A DNA stretch of 64,000 nt from positions 15,141,001 to 15,205,000 of the forward strand of contig BSBM01000260.1 in assembly GCA_027924585.1 (NCBI GenBank), given 5' to 3'. The DNA comes from Larix kaempferi (Eukaryota > Streptophyta > Pinopsida > Pinales > Pinaceae). Below are positions 45,125 through 57,959 of this stretch, in pieces. Made by a program: the position numbers and the translations under genes. Numbering within the stretch: the stretch's first letter is position 1; the number at the start of each line of letters is the position of its first letter. The notes beneath the pieces are model-generated. The model was not told the origin of the DNA and searched no databases. It saw nothing but the letters and a program-made list of their open reading frames with translations.

Positions 45125-45475
45125 CAATATATTGTTGCATATTATATATTTAATATGAAATATTGTTCACGAAAGTCATAGATATGAATAACAATCCATA
45201 ATTGCATTTTCATCATTTGCTTCTATGTTGTTATTTGGATGCCCCTTTATGTATTGTTGTACATTATATATTTAATATGAGACATTATTCACAGAAAATA
45301 TAAATATGGATGACAATCCATAATGATATTTCCATCATTGTTTTTATGTTGTTATTTGGATGCTCATTTATGTATTCTTGCACATTATATATTTACAATA
45401 TTATTCACAGAAGTCATGGATATGGATAGCAATCTATAATGATATGATTTGCTTCTATGTTGTTATTTGGAGAAC
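45125..45475. repeat. Tandem repeat, unit about 120 bp, three copies
   Basis: Each copy has CACATTATATATTTA-like sequence, then ATTATTCACAGAA, GATATGGATARCAATC and ATGTTGTTATTTGGA. The last word falls at about 45225, 45346 and 45457, so units are about 121 and 111 bp. Copies differ by 10-15 percent by eye. Confidence 0.85.
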
Positions 45476-47019
45476 GTAATCTGATGTTTCATGAAGGGTT
45501 GTTTATAATGGCAAATCATGGAAAAATTAAAAAAATATGCTTTACATGAAAAGAAAAAGTACTTGAAATAAGGAGGTGATCAAAATAGATAATATACTTT
45601 GGGACACTGTAATCATGCATATTTTGTGAAATTTGCCATCACCATTTTGAGCTTTTGAAAAGATTATGCATGATGATGTAAAGGCATGATTCATGTGTAC
45701 ACATCTTGTGCTTAATTGCATAGATGTCTATTTTACAAGTCACTTGTTCAATTGCTCAAACAAGTTTTCTACATCATGTGCTAAATTGCTCAAACAAAGC
45801 TTTTAACAACAATTAGGGGCAACCATTGTGAAAGCATAGGTAGAAGATATATTGGTGTTTTGATTATGGAATCAAATATAAATGACTAGAAATTTGTTTT
45901 ACAAATAAGATGTTACCTTTATGCTTCACAAAATTCTAATAAGTACTCCTTTTAGATATCATAACTCTGCAGTTTGAAATCAAACACGTGCATGGGTAGG
46001 TAGTGTATGGGCAGTGCATAAGCCTGTAAGTTGTCTATTTTAAACAACATCTCTTTTTACACAAAAATAACTAGAGTCAAGAAGCCTTTTATTGTAAAGG
46101 GTGTATGTTGTTTGAGGCATGCTTGATGGTGATGTAAATCTGGTGAATTTCAAAACTAGTTTTGAATTAGATTTTATTATCATTGTATACATGTGTCAAA
46201 AAGTCATGATAGAAAGGTCATAGGTAGATATTTTGAGTTGTAGGGTTAAATCTTTAATTGTCTTTTAGATGTTATGATAATGCCAATTTATGTTCAGCCC
46301 ATTTGCAATTCACCCCATCTCTATCAATCCATGATGTGATCTTCTAATTTTAATATTTCAATTCTTCTACATCACAGAGATAATTAATGATGTTTTTTTC
46401 TGAATTAATTCCAATGTATATATTTCTCAAATGGTTGCTTCATACATATTACTTCAATAGCTTTGTTTTTGAGCATTGGGAAACCACTTAAGTGCAGCTT
46501 GACCATTCCCTTATGGAGTAAAACATAACCCTTGAGAGCATCCACAACGATTGTTGTTCAATTTTTAATATACTTATATATTAACTCACAGCCCCTAATT
46601 TAGAAAGCAGATCATCATCCCAATCCATGGTCAATACACCTTGAGATAACATGTTATATTGCAACATGAGATATCTCTTTCCTAGTCGATCAGAGATCTC
46701 AAGCAATGAATGCAAACTTTGAATGCAAGTTTTGGGAATTTAATCATACTTTGCTTTTTCACCAAGAAATATTGTTTGCAATGTTTCGACGGGACAAACA
46801 AAATCTAATCTTGGTGAAATTGATGACTATATTGCTGATGAGATTGTTGATGATTTGGCAACTATTTTTGTCACTTTTTCTTTATCAATGATTACGAAGG
46901 GTGAATGGTAAGTTTTGCAACTTATCATATCATGAAGATAAGGCACTCAAGCATTTTTGTCTCATACTTCATTGGTTTTTTTTGATATTGTTCTTGTGTT
47001 TTTCCCACTCAATTTTCAA

Positions 47020-47135
47020 GTGGATTAGCATTAGTATAATATTACATTTTGGCTATGAGTGGATTAGCATTAGTATAATATTACATTTTGGCTATGAGTG
47101 GATTAGCATTAGTATAATATTACATTTTGGCTTTA
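47020..47135. repeat. 39-bp tandem repeat, three copies
   Basis: The unit begins GTGGATTAGCATTAGTATAA and is repeated at 47020, 47059 and 47098 with no visible change. Because 39 is a multiple of three, it gives a 13-residue repeat inside a short open frame, which I regard as non-coding. The exact identity implies a recent origin. Confidence 0.92.
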
Positions 47136-47344
47136 TTGATATAATTTTGTTATATTTATTTGTAAATTTTTTCAGAGGTGTGTATATAGCATATCCATGC
47201 ATGATAGGACTGTAGGACAAATGCATTTTTTAGGATGTATTGATAATATTATTATTGCCCATTTCCTTTAAAGTAAATATAACTTTTGTGCTAATTTAGT
47301 GCAAATAATATAATGTTTATTTATATATTGTAGCACATTATATT

Positions 47345-48640
47345 TTAATTTAAAATATATTCATATAAAAGTCAAACATGTATAACCATGTAATACTCCT
47401 AAATTTTAATTGTATTTACATAATCTAATAGTTCATGAGTTGTTCATTTGTCATGACACACAATGGTGGGAACTGAAATAAAATGGTTCATTACTTAAAA
47501 GAGAAGGAAACATGCAATGAAAGGTAGTAATGAAAACATATAATAAAAAACATCATTTAAACCATGCTTATTTTGTAGAATCTGTAGGCACTATTCAAGT
47601 ATTCTACTATCAATCTATGACTGAAATTTTTTAGCTTGTTGACGTGAAGACATGTTGGGTGCATGCTCTCCATCACATGTTCAAATATTCAAATAAGTGT
47701 TACCAGAATTTTGAGCAACCACTTGGAACTCATGAGACAATGATAAGTAGGTTGCGGCATTAACCAACTAGGCCGAAAGGGGTGACTGTTGGCGATGGCG
47801 GTTAGGGTTTTTGTCATAGATCTCTAGGGTTTTAAAGCTACAGGTCCACCCTGTCAATGGAGGAAATCTATGGCACTCTGGTGGACTACTTTGATGATTC
47901 TGGTCAGTGTCAACATTTTCAATGGGGATGAGGAAGTCAAATCTTCCCTGGTAGATTCGAGGTGGATGTAGGGGTCCAACGATGGACATGGACAATTATA
48001 TATTCACATATTCACACAAAATTCAAACATGTACAACGATGTAATACTTCTAAATTTTTAATTGTATTTACATAATCTAATATTTCATATGAGTTGTTCA
48101 TTTTTCATGACACACAATGGTGGGAAATTGAAATAAAATTGTTCTTTACTTAAAAGAGAAGGAAACATGCAATGAAAGGTAGTAATGAAAACACATAATT
48201 AAAAACACCATTAAACCATGCTTATTTTGTAGAATTTGTAGACACGATTTAAGTATCCCATTATCAATCTATGGCTGAATTTTTTTAGCTTGATGTGAAG
48301 ACATGTTGGGTGCATGCTCTCCATCATATGTTCAAATATTCAAGTAAGTGTCAGCAGAATTTTGAGCAACCACTTGGAACTCATGAGACATTGCTAAGTA
48401 GGTTGGGGTATTAACCAACTAGGCCGAAAGGGGTGATTGCTGGCGATGGAGGCTAGGGTTTTTGGTACAGATCTCTAGGGTTTTGAAGCTACATGTCCAC
48501 CCTGTCAATGGAGGAAATCTATGGCACTCTGGTGGACTACTTTGATGATTCTGGCTAGAGTGTTAGCATTTTCGGTGGGGATGAGGAAGTCAAATCTTCC
48601 CTGGCAGATTCGAGGTGGATGTAGGGGTCCAACAATGGAT
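47345..48640 (+). repeat. Tandem duplication of about 652 bp at the 5' end of a LINE
   Basis: About 47345-47990 and 47997-48640 are direct repeats. CAATGG at 47461 matches 48115, and TTGATGATTC at 47891 matches 48542, giving offsets of 651-654 bp. Both copies end in a GC-richer part with ATGGAGGAAATCTATGGCAC, which may be the LINE ORF1 start (MEEIYGTLVDYFDDSG). LINE ORF1 sequence follows only after the second copy. Confidence 0.85.
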
Positions 48641-48816
48641 GGGGATAAGTCCCCGAGGATAACCACCATTCAGAGAGGTACGGTGATCGATTTATTACCG
48701 TTTTTGGTTTCTTACAAGGTCAGGATAGATGGGATGCTTAGATTTGAAGCCCACATTCCTCCATGAAGGTGACGACTTTTACCGAACTGAACTCAGGTTC
48801 TCTACCGTGCAGGTGA

Positions 48817-49610
48817 TTGGAGGCCATCATTCCTAAGCAAGGGATGACGACAACAACCTTGCATGGCACGAGATCTACTCCCTCCAACATTACTCCACAC
48901 GCAGAACATTCATTTCTTGTAGCTGGCCATAATGGTGTATATCTTGAGCCCTTTATTGTACATGAGGTAAGTGGCATGAAAACTTCTATCTCTCCGAAGG
49001 CATGTTCGATGCATTCTACTTTTGTTTTCGAAGTGGGAGATTGTCTGTCTATAGTGGATTCAAAACCCAGAGGGGGTGGTTTTATTTGCAAAGATTTGAA
49101 ATTGGAGGAGTTGAAGGCCTTCTCGGCACTAAAGTCTGGTGGAGCAATGGGGCGGAAGAGGAAAAAAGTCCTAATTAACAAAGGGCCGAGAATGGAATTG
49201 GTGGTGAGAAAAGATTTAAAGGTGATGGAGATTTCGCGTTCGGCTAGCCGAATGCTCATTGGGAAATTTTGCGGAAGGAGATTCTCATAAGGAGTGGTGA
49301 AGAAATGGTTTGCTTGTGGCTGTCGATGTGGATTTATTCATTTCTCAGCGTTGCTTTGTGGTGAGGATACTTGTGGAGGTTGATGCAAGGCAATGATTAT
49401 TCGAATCCATTGATCTTGTGGTATGTGATGTTATCTTCACACAACAGCTGGACTACTTGAATGTTCCTTTTAGGTGTGCTTGTTGTCACTTATATGGCCA
49501 CGTGGTTACAGACTGTGCACATAATTTTAAAAAGAAGATTTGGACCAGGAAAATAGTACCCGTTGGGGATGATAGCACTACATTTGACATCAACGAGAAG
49601 GCCATGTAGG
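48817..49610 (+). pseudogene. LINE ORF1 relic (DUF4283-like region and zinc knuckle)
   Basis: A 157-codon open stretch (48817-49290) ends with SRSASRMLIGKFCGRRFS, like the start of the DUF4283 region of plant L1 ORF1. After a damaged part, 49418-49609 reads DVIFTQQLDYLNVPFRC followed by the zinc knuckle CACCHLYGHVVTDC, fitting CX2CX4HX4C. This is the nucleic-acid-binding ORF1 protein of an L1-type LINE. The ORF2 relic follows on the same strand. Confidence 0.75.
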
Positions 49611-50214
49611 GTGGTAGTGGGAAGGTGACGAAGAAGGATGAATAATAGGAATTGGTTCACGATGAAGTTCTGTCGACTAAGGAAAACCTCCCGAAACCGA
49701 AAGATCCTGTTTGTTCTGCCTTCATGCACGAGCTAGATTTGTCCAGTAGTCAACTTAAAATCTTGTCAAAAATTTGGCAGAATAGTGGTGACCTTGGTAG
49801 GCCCTTGGCACCGGAGGATAGAACAATACTGGTGCAAATTGTTGAAACTAAGATTAGCGGTGAGAAGTGTCCTACTTCTCCCTAGGTTTTGAGAGGACTT
49901 GATGATGGGCTATCGATGGGTGATCAAATTATCAGATTGGGATCAGATAATTCCCAGGATTTGTCTCGTAATCCTTCGTCAGTTTCGAAGGCGGGCAACG
50001 TTTTGGGGTCTAGTTCGAGGGGGACCTATTTTCTTCGCTCGATATCGAAAGAAGTTTCTTTGTGAGGGATGTTGATGTAGAACCTCTTGGACTCAGTTCC
50101 CTCCAAAGTAGGAAGAAAATCAAAGATGTTTCACACTAAAGAAAAAGCGAAGAGGGAGATCTCACAGGGTAGGCAGATGAATATTTCAGGGGTTTCCTTA
50201 ATGAAGCTTTCTTC

Positions 50215-52122
50215 CATTAATGTTTGAGGCATTGGAGGGCAGGCCAAATTAAATGCCACGAAACGACTCATGGAGGTAGGAAAACCTGAAATTTGGATGA
50301 TACAAGAAACAATGTTGAAGGGTTTGGAAGCGATTTCTATTATGGAGAAAGTCTTTCCTTTTATGTATTTTCTTTTTGTTGATGCTGTTGGTAGATCCGG
50401 AGGTTTGATTACTGGTCTGGCCTGAAAGGTGCATGTTATAAATTACTTCGAAAATAGATTGGTGCTAGGTGTGGAAGTTCATTGTGTTGAATTTGACTGT
50501 TTTTTTCTTATTCTCAACATTTATGGTCCTTACGAGAATAAGCTGGAATTTTGGACCTCTCTCCTGTCGAAGGATTATGTGAAGCAGGCCAATGTGTTAG
50601 CAGAGGGAGATTTGAATTTCACTCTCGCAACAAATGAGATTTGGGGGGAGACGGCATAGGAGGATCCTCTAGGGATGACTATGTGGGAGTTATTTGATCG
50701 CAGCGAATGGATGGATATCAACCATGTTATCAAGCCAACACGGTGCAATAAGCGAGTAGGCGACGAAGGTATTTCCAAAGAACTTGATCGTTTCTTTTTA
50801 AATATAAATTTTGCTTCTGGCTTACAATTATTTAGGTCTTGGGTGGGGCCTGTCATCTTCTCATATCATTTCCCTACATTGGTTGAGTTTGGTTCTCCAT
50901 ATTATAAACTCAGCTCACCTTATAAATACAACTCTGATTGGGTTAAACCCCCAAGTTTTCAAGACCTAATTTGGAATAATTGCAGACACATCATTGACAG
51001 TAATGGTTATGCATGCACCCAGATGGTGTAAAATTTGAGAGATTTAAATAAGCTTGTGGTAAAATGGAACATATCTCAAAGGAAGTAGCGACATGCTCAT
51101 TTGGTAGAGATAGAATTGAAGCTTGGTTGCTTATATGATAAAGACCATATTTTATACAATTCAGAATCTGTAAAGAAGGAAATAGTAGTACTGGAAAATG
51201 AGAAACAATAGTTCCTCAAGGAAGCTGAGATGGAATGGAGACTCAAGAGTAGGGATCTTTGGCTTGAAGCGAGGGATCATAACACAAAATTCTTTCAGAA
51301 AATGGTGGCCCATAGAAAGAAATTCAACTCGATTTGGGAACTGAGGGATGAAGGTGGAAATCTAGTCAGATGTTTCAGGAATTAGTCGGAGCTTGCTATA
51401 GACCATTTCAAATCAATTTACACCAGGTTTAGAGAACTAAGATATGATGGGAATGTTACAAGTCATTGAGAAGTTTCCTTTATTTCTCAATCATGAACAA
51501 AATGAGTTATTATTCAAGGATAAAGGCTTCTTTAAGGGTTTTCCATCGTGATAAATGTTCAAGGCCAAACGGATGGCCCCCAAAACATTTTCTGGATTTT
51601 TTTTGATTCAGTGGGTGGCGATCCACTTTAGATGGTGGAAGAGGTTCAGAGACTAGGTGTCATTTTGACCTCTTTAAAATTGACTTTTCTGGCCCTCATA
51701 CCAAAGAAAGATGAGCCTAAATATTTTGGTGACTTTAGGGCTATATCTCTGTGTAATGGAGTGTACAAGATAATGGCCAAAATATTAGCAATCAGACTGA
51801 AACCCCTACTTTCCACGTATATCTCCAGTGAATAATTTGGTTTCCTAAAGAGTAGATTAATCCATGAGTAGTGGGCTCAACCTAGGAGGGACTTCTTTCC
51901 ATTAAAATCTGTAATCTCAGGATGGATGCTATGAAACTTGAACACTCTAAAGCCTATGACAAGGCTTCTTGGTTATTCCTGAGGTTAGTTCTTCTTCACA
52001 AAGGCTTCAATATGGATCTCACTAATTGAATTATGAGATGCGTGACTTCCCCTCACTTCGCAGTTCTTATAACGGAGCAGAGAATCCCTTTTTTAAATAT
52101 TCGAGAGGCCTGAGGTAGGGAT
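50215..52122 (+). pseudogene. L1-type LINE ORF2 relic: endonuclease and reverse transcriptase
   Basis: The endonuclease part has IWMIQETML (catalytic Glu region), LILNIYGPYENK, EGDLNFTL (GDxN motif), the linker SPYKYNSDW and a decayed SDHxP (FSYHFP). A linker follows with RSRDLWLEARDHNTKFFQ and FRAISLCNGVYKIMAKIL starts the RT (51740). Then come SKAYDKASW-like sequence (about 51945-51980) and SRGLR with a stop and G at 52098-52120. There the frame ends because a long LTR begins at 52123. ORF2 lies about 600 bp after the ORF1 zinc knuckle, the normal L1 order. Stops are scattered throughout, so it is dead. Confidence 0.87.
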
Positions 52123-55100
52123 TGTCACCTACCCAAATTCTGAGAATATTATTTTATTTGCAAAATACTTTATGTTAAATTTTAATTACAAAGTTTTGTA
52201 ATTATGACCAAGTTTGGTCAAGGATGAATGTAATTACTGATTATTATTATTTAATAAATTAAAATAGGAGACAAACACCCAAGGGAACTGTTAAATGAGA
52301 GTTCATTGACCCACTAGGAGGAATGGAAGCTGTTAGAAGGTATGGGACAGATGGCAGCATTTGCACTCCACCACTAGCTGTTGGTTATGGGACAACTACC
52401 CCTAAATTTGTGGCATTATCCCCCAGGTGGGTGGAAGAGAGAAGGGAGCTCATTAATGACCAGTTAACCACTAAAAGGCCTAGGCAACCTAGATAAGGCA
52501 ATTCGAATTGGGCAGGCAACCCCTTACAATATTTTTGGCAGAAATATTCCTCAAGTGCATCAGGTGATCACTGAGAGATTCGAATAGGGAGGCTATGTGA
52601 GAGTGCAACTGTGAGTCTGCTAAATATACTGAGAAGGAAAACTAGAGGTGTTGGTGCATGTCTTTTTGACTACTGAGTCTTGATGATTGGAAAATCTATA
52701 TTCTACTGCAAGTTGATGTACTAAGGCTTCTACAGAATCTTCCTCCTGGTGGTTCAGTGAACATGCTCGGGAGTCCCAAGGCAAGTAACTTGGCTGTCTT
52801 CAGGAATAGGTTGGGTGGAACAGGTTCCTTGGGCTGTTTGTTTCTCCTACAGTCAACCAGGTTTCACTGTTTCTACCTTTTGTTTACAATTAAATCTTTA
52901 TGTATAATAGAATGATTAATTTCAGTCATATAGAAGAAACTATTTTATTTTTTGATCTGAGTATAATTTTGAATGAAAAAGCTTTATGAAATGATTGAAT
53001 CAATAACCATCTCTATATTTTTCCCCATGCTGTTATCTGCATCGTATTCCAGTATAGAGAAGTAAATTAAGAAAGATGAGAGATAGGCTGAATGCCATTG
53101 ATTGGAAAGATGAATACAGTAGTGTTCTTGTCAAATTTTGTCATATGTTTAAATGTAGGATATATCACAGTATAGTATAAACAACTGCATAATATTCATT
53201 TCATTCCTAAATAAAAAAACATTCTGTTTCTGCACAGTTCTATACATTTCTTTTTTAAAACTCTATCTAGTTCAGATAGTAATCACATGCATTTCAATAT
53301 TATATATTTCATATTTTCAGAGCATTTATATTTTAAGAATTATAGTAGCTGCAATTATTCTCTGTACAGAGTGTTACTTACAAGTAATAGGCAAACACTT
53401 ATTATTATTATTTCCCAACATTATTTATCATTGTTGATCTAACATGTATTTAATCTTTAAATGTAAATATTTTTTTTGTAGAAACCAAAACCCTAGACTC
53501 CAAACATTCTTATAATATTCAATAAATTTCTTATCAGGCCATTCATGGCAACAATACCTAAGACTTCGGAAGCTATAGCAAACATGGTTCCCAATCCATA
53601 GACAAATATTTTATTTAATATTATTATTATTATTATTATTTTAAGTTAAGGATATCAACCAGGTACTTCACATTACTTAACAGAAGATATAATTTCTGTA
53701 TCGTTATCTATTAAAACCTAACATGAAAACATAAATAGTGTCAAAACCTACAATTAGGGTTCCGTTTGTTTTCAGCAAAGGCGAACCCTGTGGCTAATAG
53801 ACATTTCAAACTTATAACAGTTCTAGTTATTTAACACCATCCTTCCAGCTTAAAAAATCATAATCGAAATGAAGTACAGGATATATCTACCCACAGTTTG
53901 GCAACCTACTATTCACGGCCCGAGACAACTTTCATTGCTCAAAACTAAATCAATAGTTATACAAACGATTTATTAAACTATTAGTTAATCAAAATTATAA
54001 CATTTCCTTACAAGACGAACCGTAGTCTCACAGAAGCAAGTGAAGCTCAAATTAGATTTTCATATTCAAAACTATACAATCAAAATTTGACAGAGTTCAC
54101 ATAGAATACCCTCCAAAGTTTCCAAAATCACTTAGGGTCTTTCCCTTAAATAACCGACAGTACATAATCAGGTTCTGAATGACGGAAAAAGGCATTACCA
54201 AGCCGATTAACAACAAAACAACACTGAGGGTAATCCTCTTAAAGTTTTGTTCAATTAAAAACTTAAAAACCGGTCATTACCCAAACATGGTCATCACATT
54301 GTATTCACCGGCTAAACCATACCAAAGGGTACCTAAGAGGTTTTGCAAATCACTGAGGCTTACCAGGAGGGTGTCGCAGCATCCTTATTCCATGATGGAT
54401 TCATAGAAACCCTCCATCGATTTAGCACCTGCCAGTTACAGTTGAAAAAGGTTAAAACACGAAAGATAACATAGGGTTAACTTAAATATTACAGTGTTAC
54501 TACCACTACCACCGAAACATTACCTTAGCATTGAAATTCCGGATTGAGACACCTCACACCAGCAAAATGACGAAGGCTTGTAGCAAATGCAATAAATACA
54601 AGTGCAAATTCAAAGAACAACTTCATGTTTGGGAGAATCGAACTCCAAATCTTTTACACTCCAGCAAACTGACAGGGAAATCTCACAACCAAATACTAGG
54701 GTTGCGTCGTGGTTCTCTGTTCACCAAGATCTAGAACCTGTACATATAGTCTTCTCTCACAGGTCTCGGGATCTAAACCTTCCGAGTTAAACTCTTGCAA
54801 AACCTATATTTCAGCAGCTTTTCGGCCTCATACCTCAACTCCAAAACGTGAAAATGAAGATCGAGAAACCCTCCAGCTTTACATACATCAAGATTTTAGG
54901 GTTTATCATTTAACAACCCAGATCTAGTATGAATGATGAGCGAGAAAGTGCCAGCCTAATACTTTGAAAGTCGGGCAACAATAACATTGATATCATATTC
55001 ATTACCTAGCTACGACGATGCCAACACTACATGCAAGGGACAATATCGTGTACAACTTGGAGAAAAGCAACCTTGTTCACATTGTACATCTCGACTTCAT

Positions 55101-56387
55101 AAGCACATACTTCACGTGGATGAACTACGTGGTTAGACAACATTGCATTCCACTATGGACTGGGTTCAGGACCATTAATTCTTTGACGAGACACATCAAC
55201 CTGTCAAGTTCGATACATCAGAGCATTTAACAACTGTCACTTCCTTACCAACATTATATTTATTGCTTAGTAGAATATCGTTCAAATATCAATCCATAGG
55301 GTAAGGTTAGGTTTGTTTATCGTAACGTTTAAATTTGTTATAAGATTCTTGCTAGGCATCGTAATAATAATATTACATGCTATTTGTATGAGTGTAAATG
55401 CATCGTTACCATTGTTTGCATATATGTTCATTTTATATTTCGTGTTAATTGTATGCATTCAATAGCATCGTGACAATAATAATGCATACAATTGTTGAAG
55501 AATGTATGGCATAGTTAAGGTATGTTGCATGTATTTCATCTCTATAGTATTTGTATAGTCATTAGGGTAAAGTTAAATGGTTTCATACATTATACATGTA
55601 TTGCCAATTTAATTGATAAAAGTGAGACTATAGGTATAGTTCAAGATTTTAATAATGCACAATATAATGTTAGTCCATAGCACAAGTACTATTTTCATAA
55701 GAAATCTAATAAAGATTTAAATGAATAATGGCATCACCGCTTGGTGTTGTTAATAATAGTCTTTTTAGGATGATTTTTCGTAGATGATAAATATATACAT
55801 GTAAAAGCAAATGGTGATGTGGTTTTTAATAACATTGAAAAGTTTGTAAGCTAACACATAAATGATATTTAGAACCAAAATATCCATACCTCCAGTTACT
55901 GGTTTTTGCATGACAGTATTAAAGAATAGATCAAAATACATTGATGTTGAATTGAAAAAAGAATTATACTCTTAACTCTTATTTGTCGCCGAAATTCTTA
56001 CCTGTGTTCTGCACATGGAAACAAGATGAAAATGCCTTAGCTAAATGACGTAGGTAAGTAAACCTCAGGGTACCTCATAGGACCCCTTTCATCACCATCC
56101 AAAAATAAAATTGTCAGCACCTTGTCATGCAAACATAAATACTTGATTTTCAAATTACTGTTAACACAAGCAGAACTAATGACATAAGCATTTTAAAAAA
56201 AGTATGTCGTGTCGCTGCCATTTCAAATATCTTTATTTATGAAACTCAGTAATTAATATGTTTCTTGTATTAATGACTTATTAATTCAAGGCTGTCTTGT
56301 TAAGCTTTTATTATTTCCGCATTAACGACTTCGATAATTATTGCTATTATAAATTCTTTGAATTTTGGTATTTTTCGGGATGTTACA
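52123..56387 (+). mobile_element. Probable giant 5' LTR (4,265 bp) of a Gypsy element
   Basis: The right end is fixed by CGGGATGTTACA at 56387, two bases before a primer-binding site. The left end is placed at TGTCACCTACCC, which breaks the LINE RT motif and pairs imperfectly with the right end (TGTAACATCCCG on reverse). Inside is AT-rich DNA with an ATT microsatellite and no domain. The 3' LTR is not in the window, so no duplication can be checked and the length is provisional. It is not obviously related to the giant solo LTRs at 7309 and 22276. Confidence 0.55.
53617..53640. repeat. ATT microsatellite
   Basis: About seven uninterrupted TTA/ATT units within the long LTR. Confidence 0.9.
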
Positions 56388-56389
56388 TG

Positions 56390-56401
56390 TGGTTTCAGAG
56401 C
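56390..56401 (+). promoter_or_regulatory. Primer-binding site (tRNA-Met, one mismatch)
   Basis: TGGTTTCAGAGC differs from TGGTATCAGAGC at one base. It lies two bases after the LTR end, and a Gypsy gag relic follows about 190 bp later. Confidence 0.75.
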
Positions 56402-56589
56402 TCATGTTTGAACTCTAGGCCTGAAAAAGGTCCAAGAACATGTAGCAGAAAAATTATTTACCACAAAAATCTTACTAATTCAAAAAAATTTAAACTCTTT
56501 GTGTTATACATAAATTATTTTAAGTTACAGGTATGAAAGGATCAACTGAACATTTAGAAGACAGATTTTGACCCAACAGTCATAGCACG

Positions 56590-57040
56590 GGACAACAATA
56601 TGAAGAAGAAGTCCATGGCGAATTAAATGACATTTCGTCAGAATTGTTACGTGCATTTCAAGAGTTAAAAGCAGAAATCAGATCTGTAAAACAAGACAAC
56701 GAGAAAATTCTGAAGGCACAAGAGGAACTTCATCAAGCACTATTCGAACAATGCCCAACTAACCAATAGGATAGAGAAATTGAAAATACCTCTAAGGAAA
56801 AGGAAAAGAAAGTATTCAAGTGATAGCAGCAAAGGAGACTACAAACCCAAAAGAAAAAGTCACAAAAAGTATGAACATATTTCTGGGGAGTTTAAGAAAA
56901 TCAAACCCTTAACCTTCAATGGTGAAACTGAAAAAGGAGAGACAGCAGAAGCTTGGCTGTCCGGCATGAAGAAGTACTTCCAAATTTATGATTACTCAGA
57001 ATCATTGAAGGCAAAGATGGCAATGTTAAATTTTTAGAAT
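56590..57040 (+). pseudogene. Gypsy gag relic, truncated
   Basis: The N-terminal part is coiled-coil-like (LRAFQELKAEIRSVKQDNEK, then LKAQEELHQALFEQ). In another frame follow a basic stretch (RKRKRKYSSDSS, KPKRKSHKKYE) and EFKKIKPLTFNGETEKGE, TAEAWLSGMKKYFQIYDYS, ESLKAKMAMLNF. This is the front of a Gypsy capsid domain (family form KPPTFDGExxxGExAEAWLxxMKKYFxVHDYS). It stops before the WW motif, where the antisense Copia LTR takes over near 57083. Confidence 0.85.
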
Positions 57041-57082
57041 TTACTTCAATCTGATCTAGGATCTTAATTGAGAGAACAACAT

Positions 57083-57712
57083 GTACAACAAATCTACAGC
57101 ATATCAATCATGGACACAATAATGCAAGCACACAAGAGACACAGAGTTTACTTGGGGAAAACCATAAAGGTGAAAAACCCCAATAACTTCCTTAGAGATA
57201 GATAGAGCAATGATACAACCAGAATACAAGAGATAGTCTTCTCCTAGCAGCAGAGCCTCCTCCTCCACAAGTGCGCCACTCTCCCAAGTGTGAGTGAGAG
57301 AATAGAATGTATAAAATGAGAGAGACACACTCTCTATTTATACACTAACTTGACTTGACCTTTACTCAACTAGGTCGGCCTCAATTAACCACTTAACATA
57401 ATGCTGACTGGGCCGACCCCCACTAGGGTGGTCTAATAACCCTTTGACCCACATGGCCGACCCCCAATAGGGTGGTCTAATAACCCTTTGACCCACATGA
57501 CTTATACAGGGCCAACCCCAACAAGGTGGTCTAATAACCCATCAAGTATAAGTTACGACACTTACAATATAAATGACGACACTTATGTATAGAGGAATAA
57601 TAACATCTCTATAGGAATACAACCACTTCCGTATAGAGGAATAATAACATCTCTATAGGAATACAATATACATATATGTGAAATACATTCCGAAGTTACA
57701 TATACATCAACA
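57083..57712 (-). mobile_element. 3' LTR of antisense Copia element
   Basis: On minus it starts TGTTGATGTATATG at 57712, right after a polypurine tract, and runs to about 57083 (end approximate, perhaps GTACA). It has TATAAATAG (57334-57342 on + as CTATTTATA) and the TTGGGG/TTTTTCACC...GGTTTTCCCC block near 57145-57175 seen in other LTRs here. U3 holds two tandem repeats: about 45-60-bp units with GGTGGTCTAATAACCC (57410-57545, three copies) and about 46-bp units with GAGGAATAATAACATC (57585-57670, two copies). Confidence 0.75.
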
Positions 57713-57725
57713 CTCCCTCTTAACT
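57713..57725 (-). promoter_or_regulatory. Polypurine tract of antisense Copia
   Basis: AGTTAAGAGGGAG on the minus strand immediately precedes the LTR start TGTTGATG. It is the plus-strand primer site for reverse transcription. Confidence 0.75.
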
Positions 57726-57959
57726 AGGAAGGTATTTCTCGACACAGGTCTTCTAGCACAAGTCTTCTTCTCTGGATCATCGTCATTGGATAATCGTCAT
57801 CATCATCGTCACTGCTACTGCTATCTCATTCAATCTATGAATCTACTCGTCATAGGAAGTTCTACAGAACCAGTCCTTTTTCATACTGGATGTAGGCCCA
57901 CCACCTGCAGGTCTTCATCACCTATGCGAACAGTCTGATAGAGGTGGCCTCTCAGGACT

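Larger units (their letters stand above)
42220..47340. other. AT-rich intergenic DNA with tandem repeats
   Basis: No gene is recognised across 5 kb. A 44-codon open stretch after a good splice-acceptor-like TTTTGCCCTAGCAG (about 43080-43213) has no known domain. Three small tandem repeats are listed separately. Confidence 0.5.

Noticed and set aside
48738-49259. 173-codon open frame on minus
   Set aside because: It overlaps the + strand LINE ORF1 relic, has no recognisable domain and is a shadow frame.
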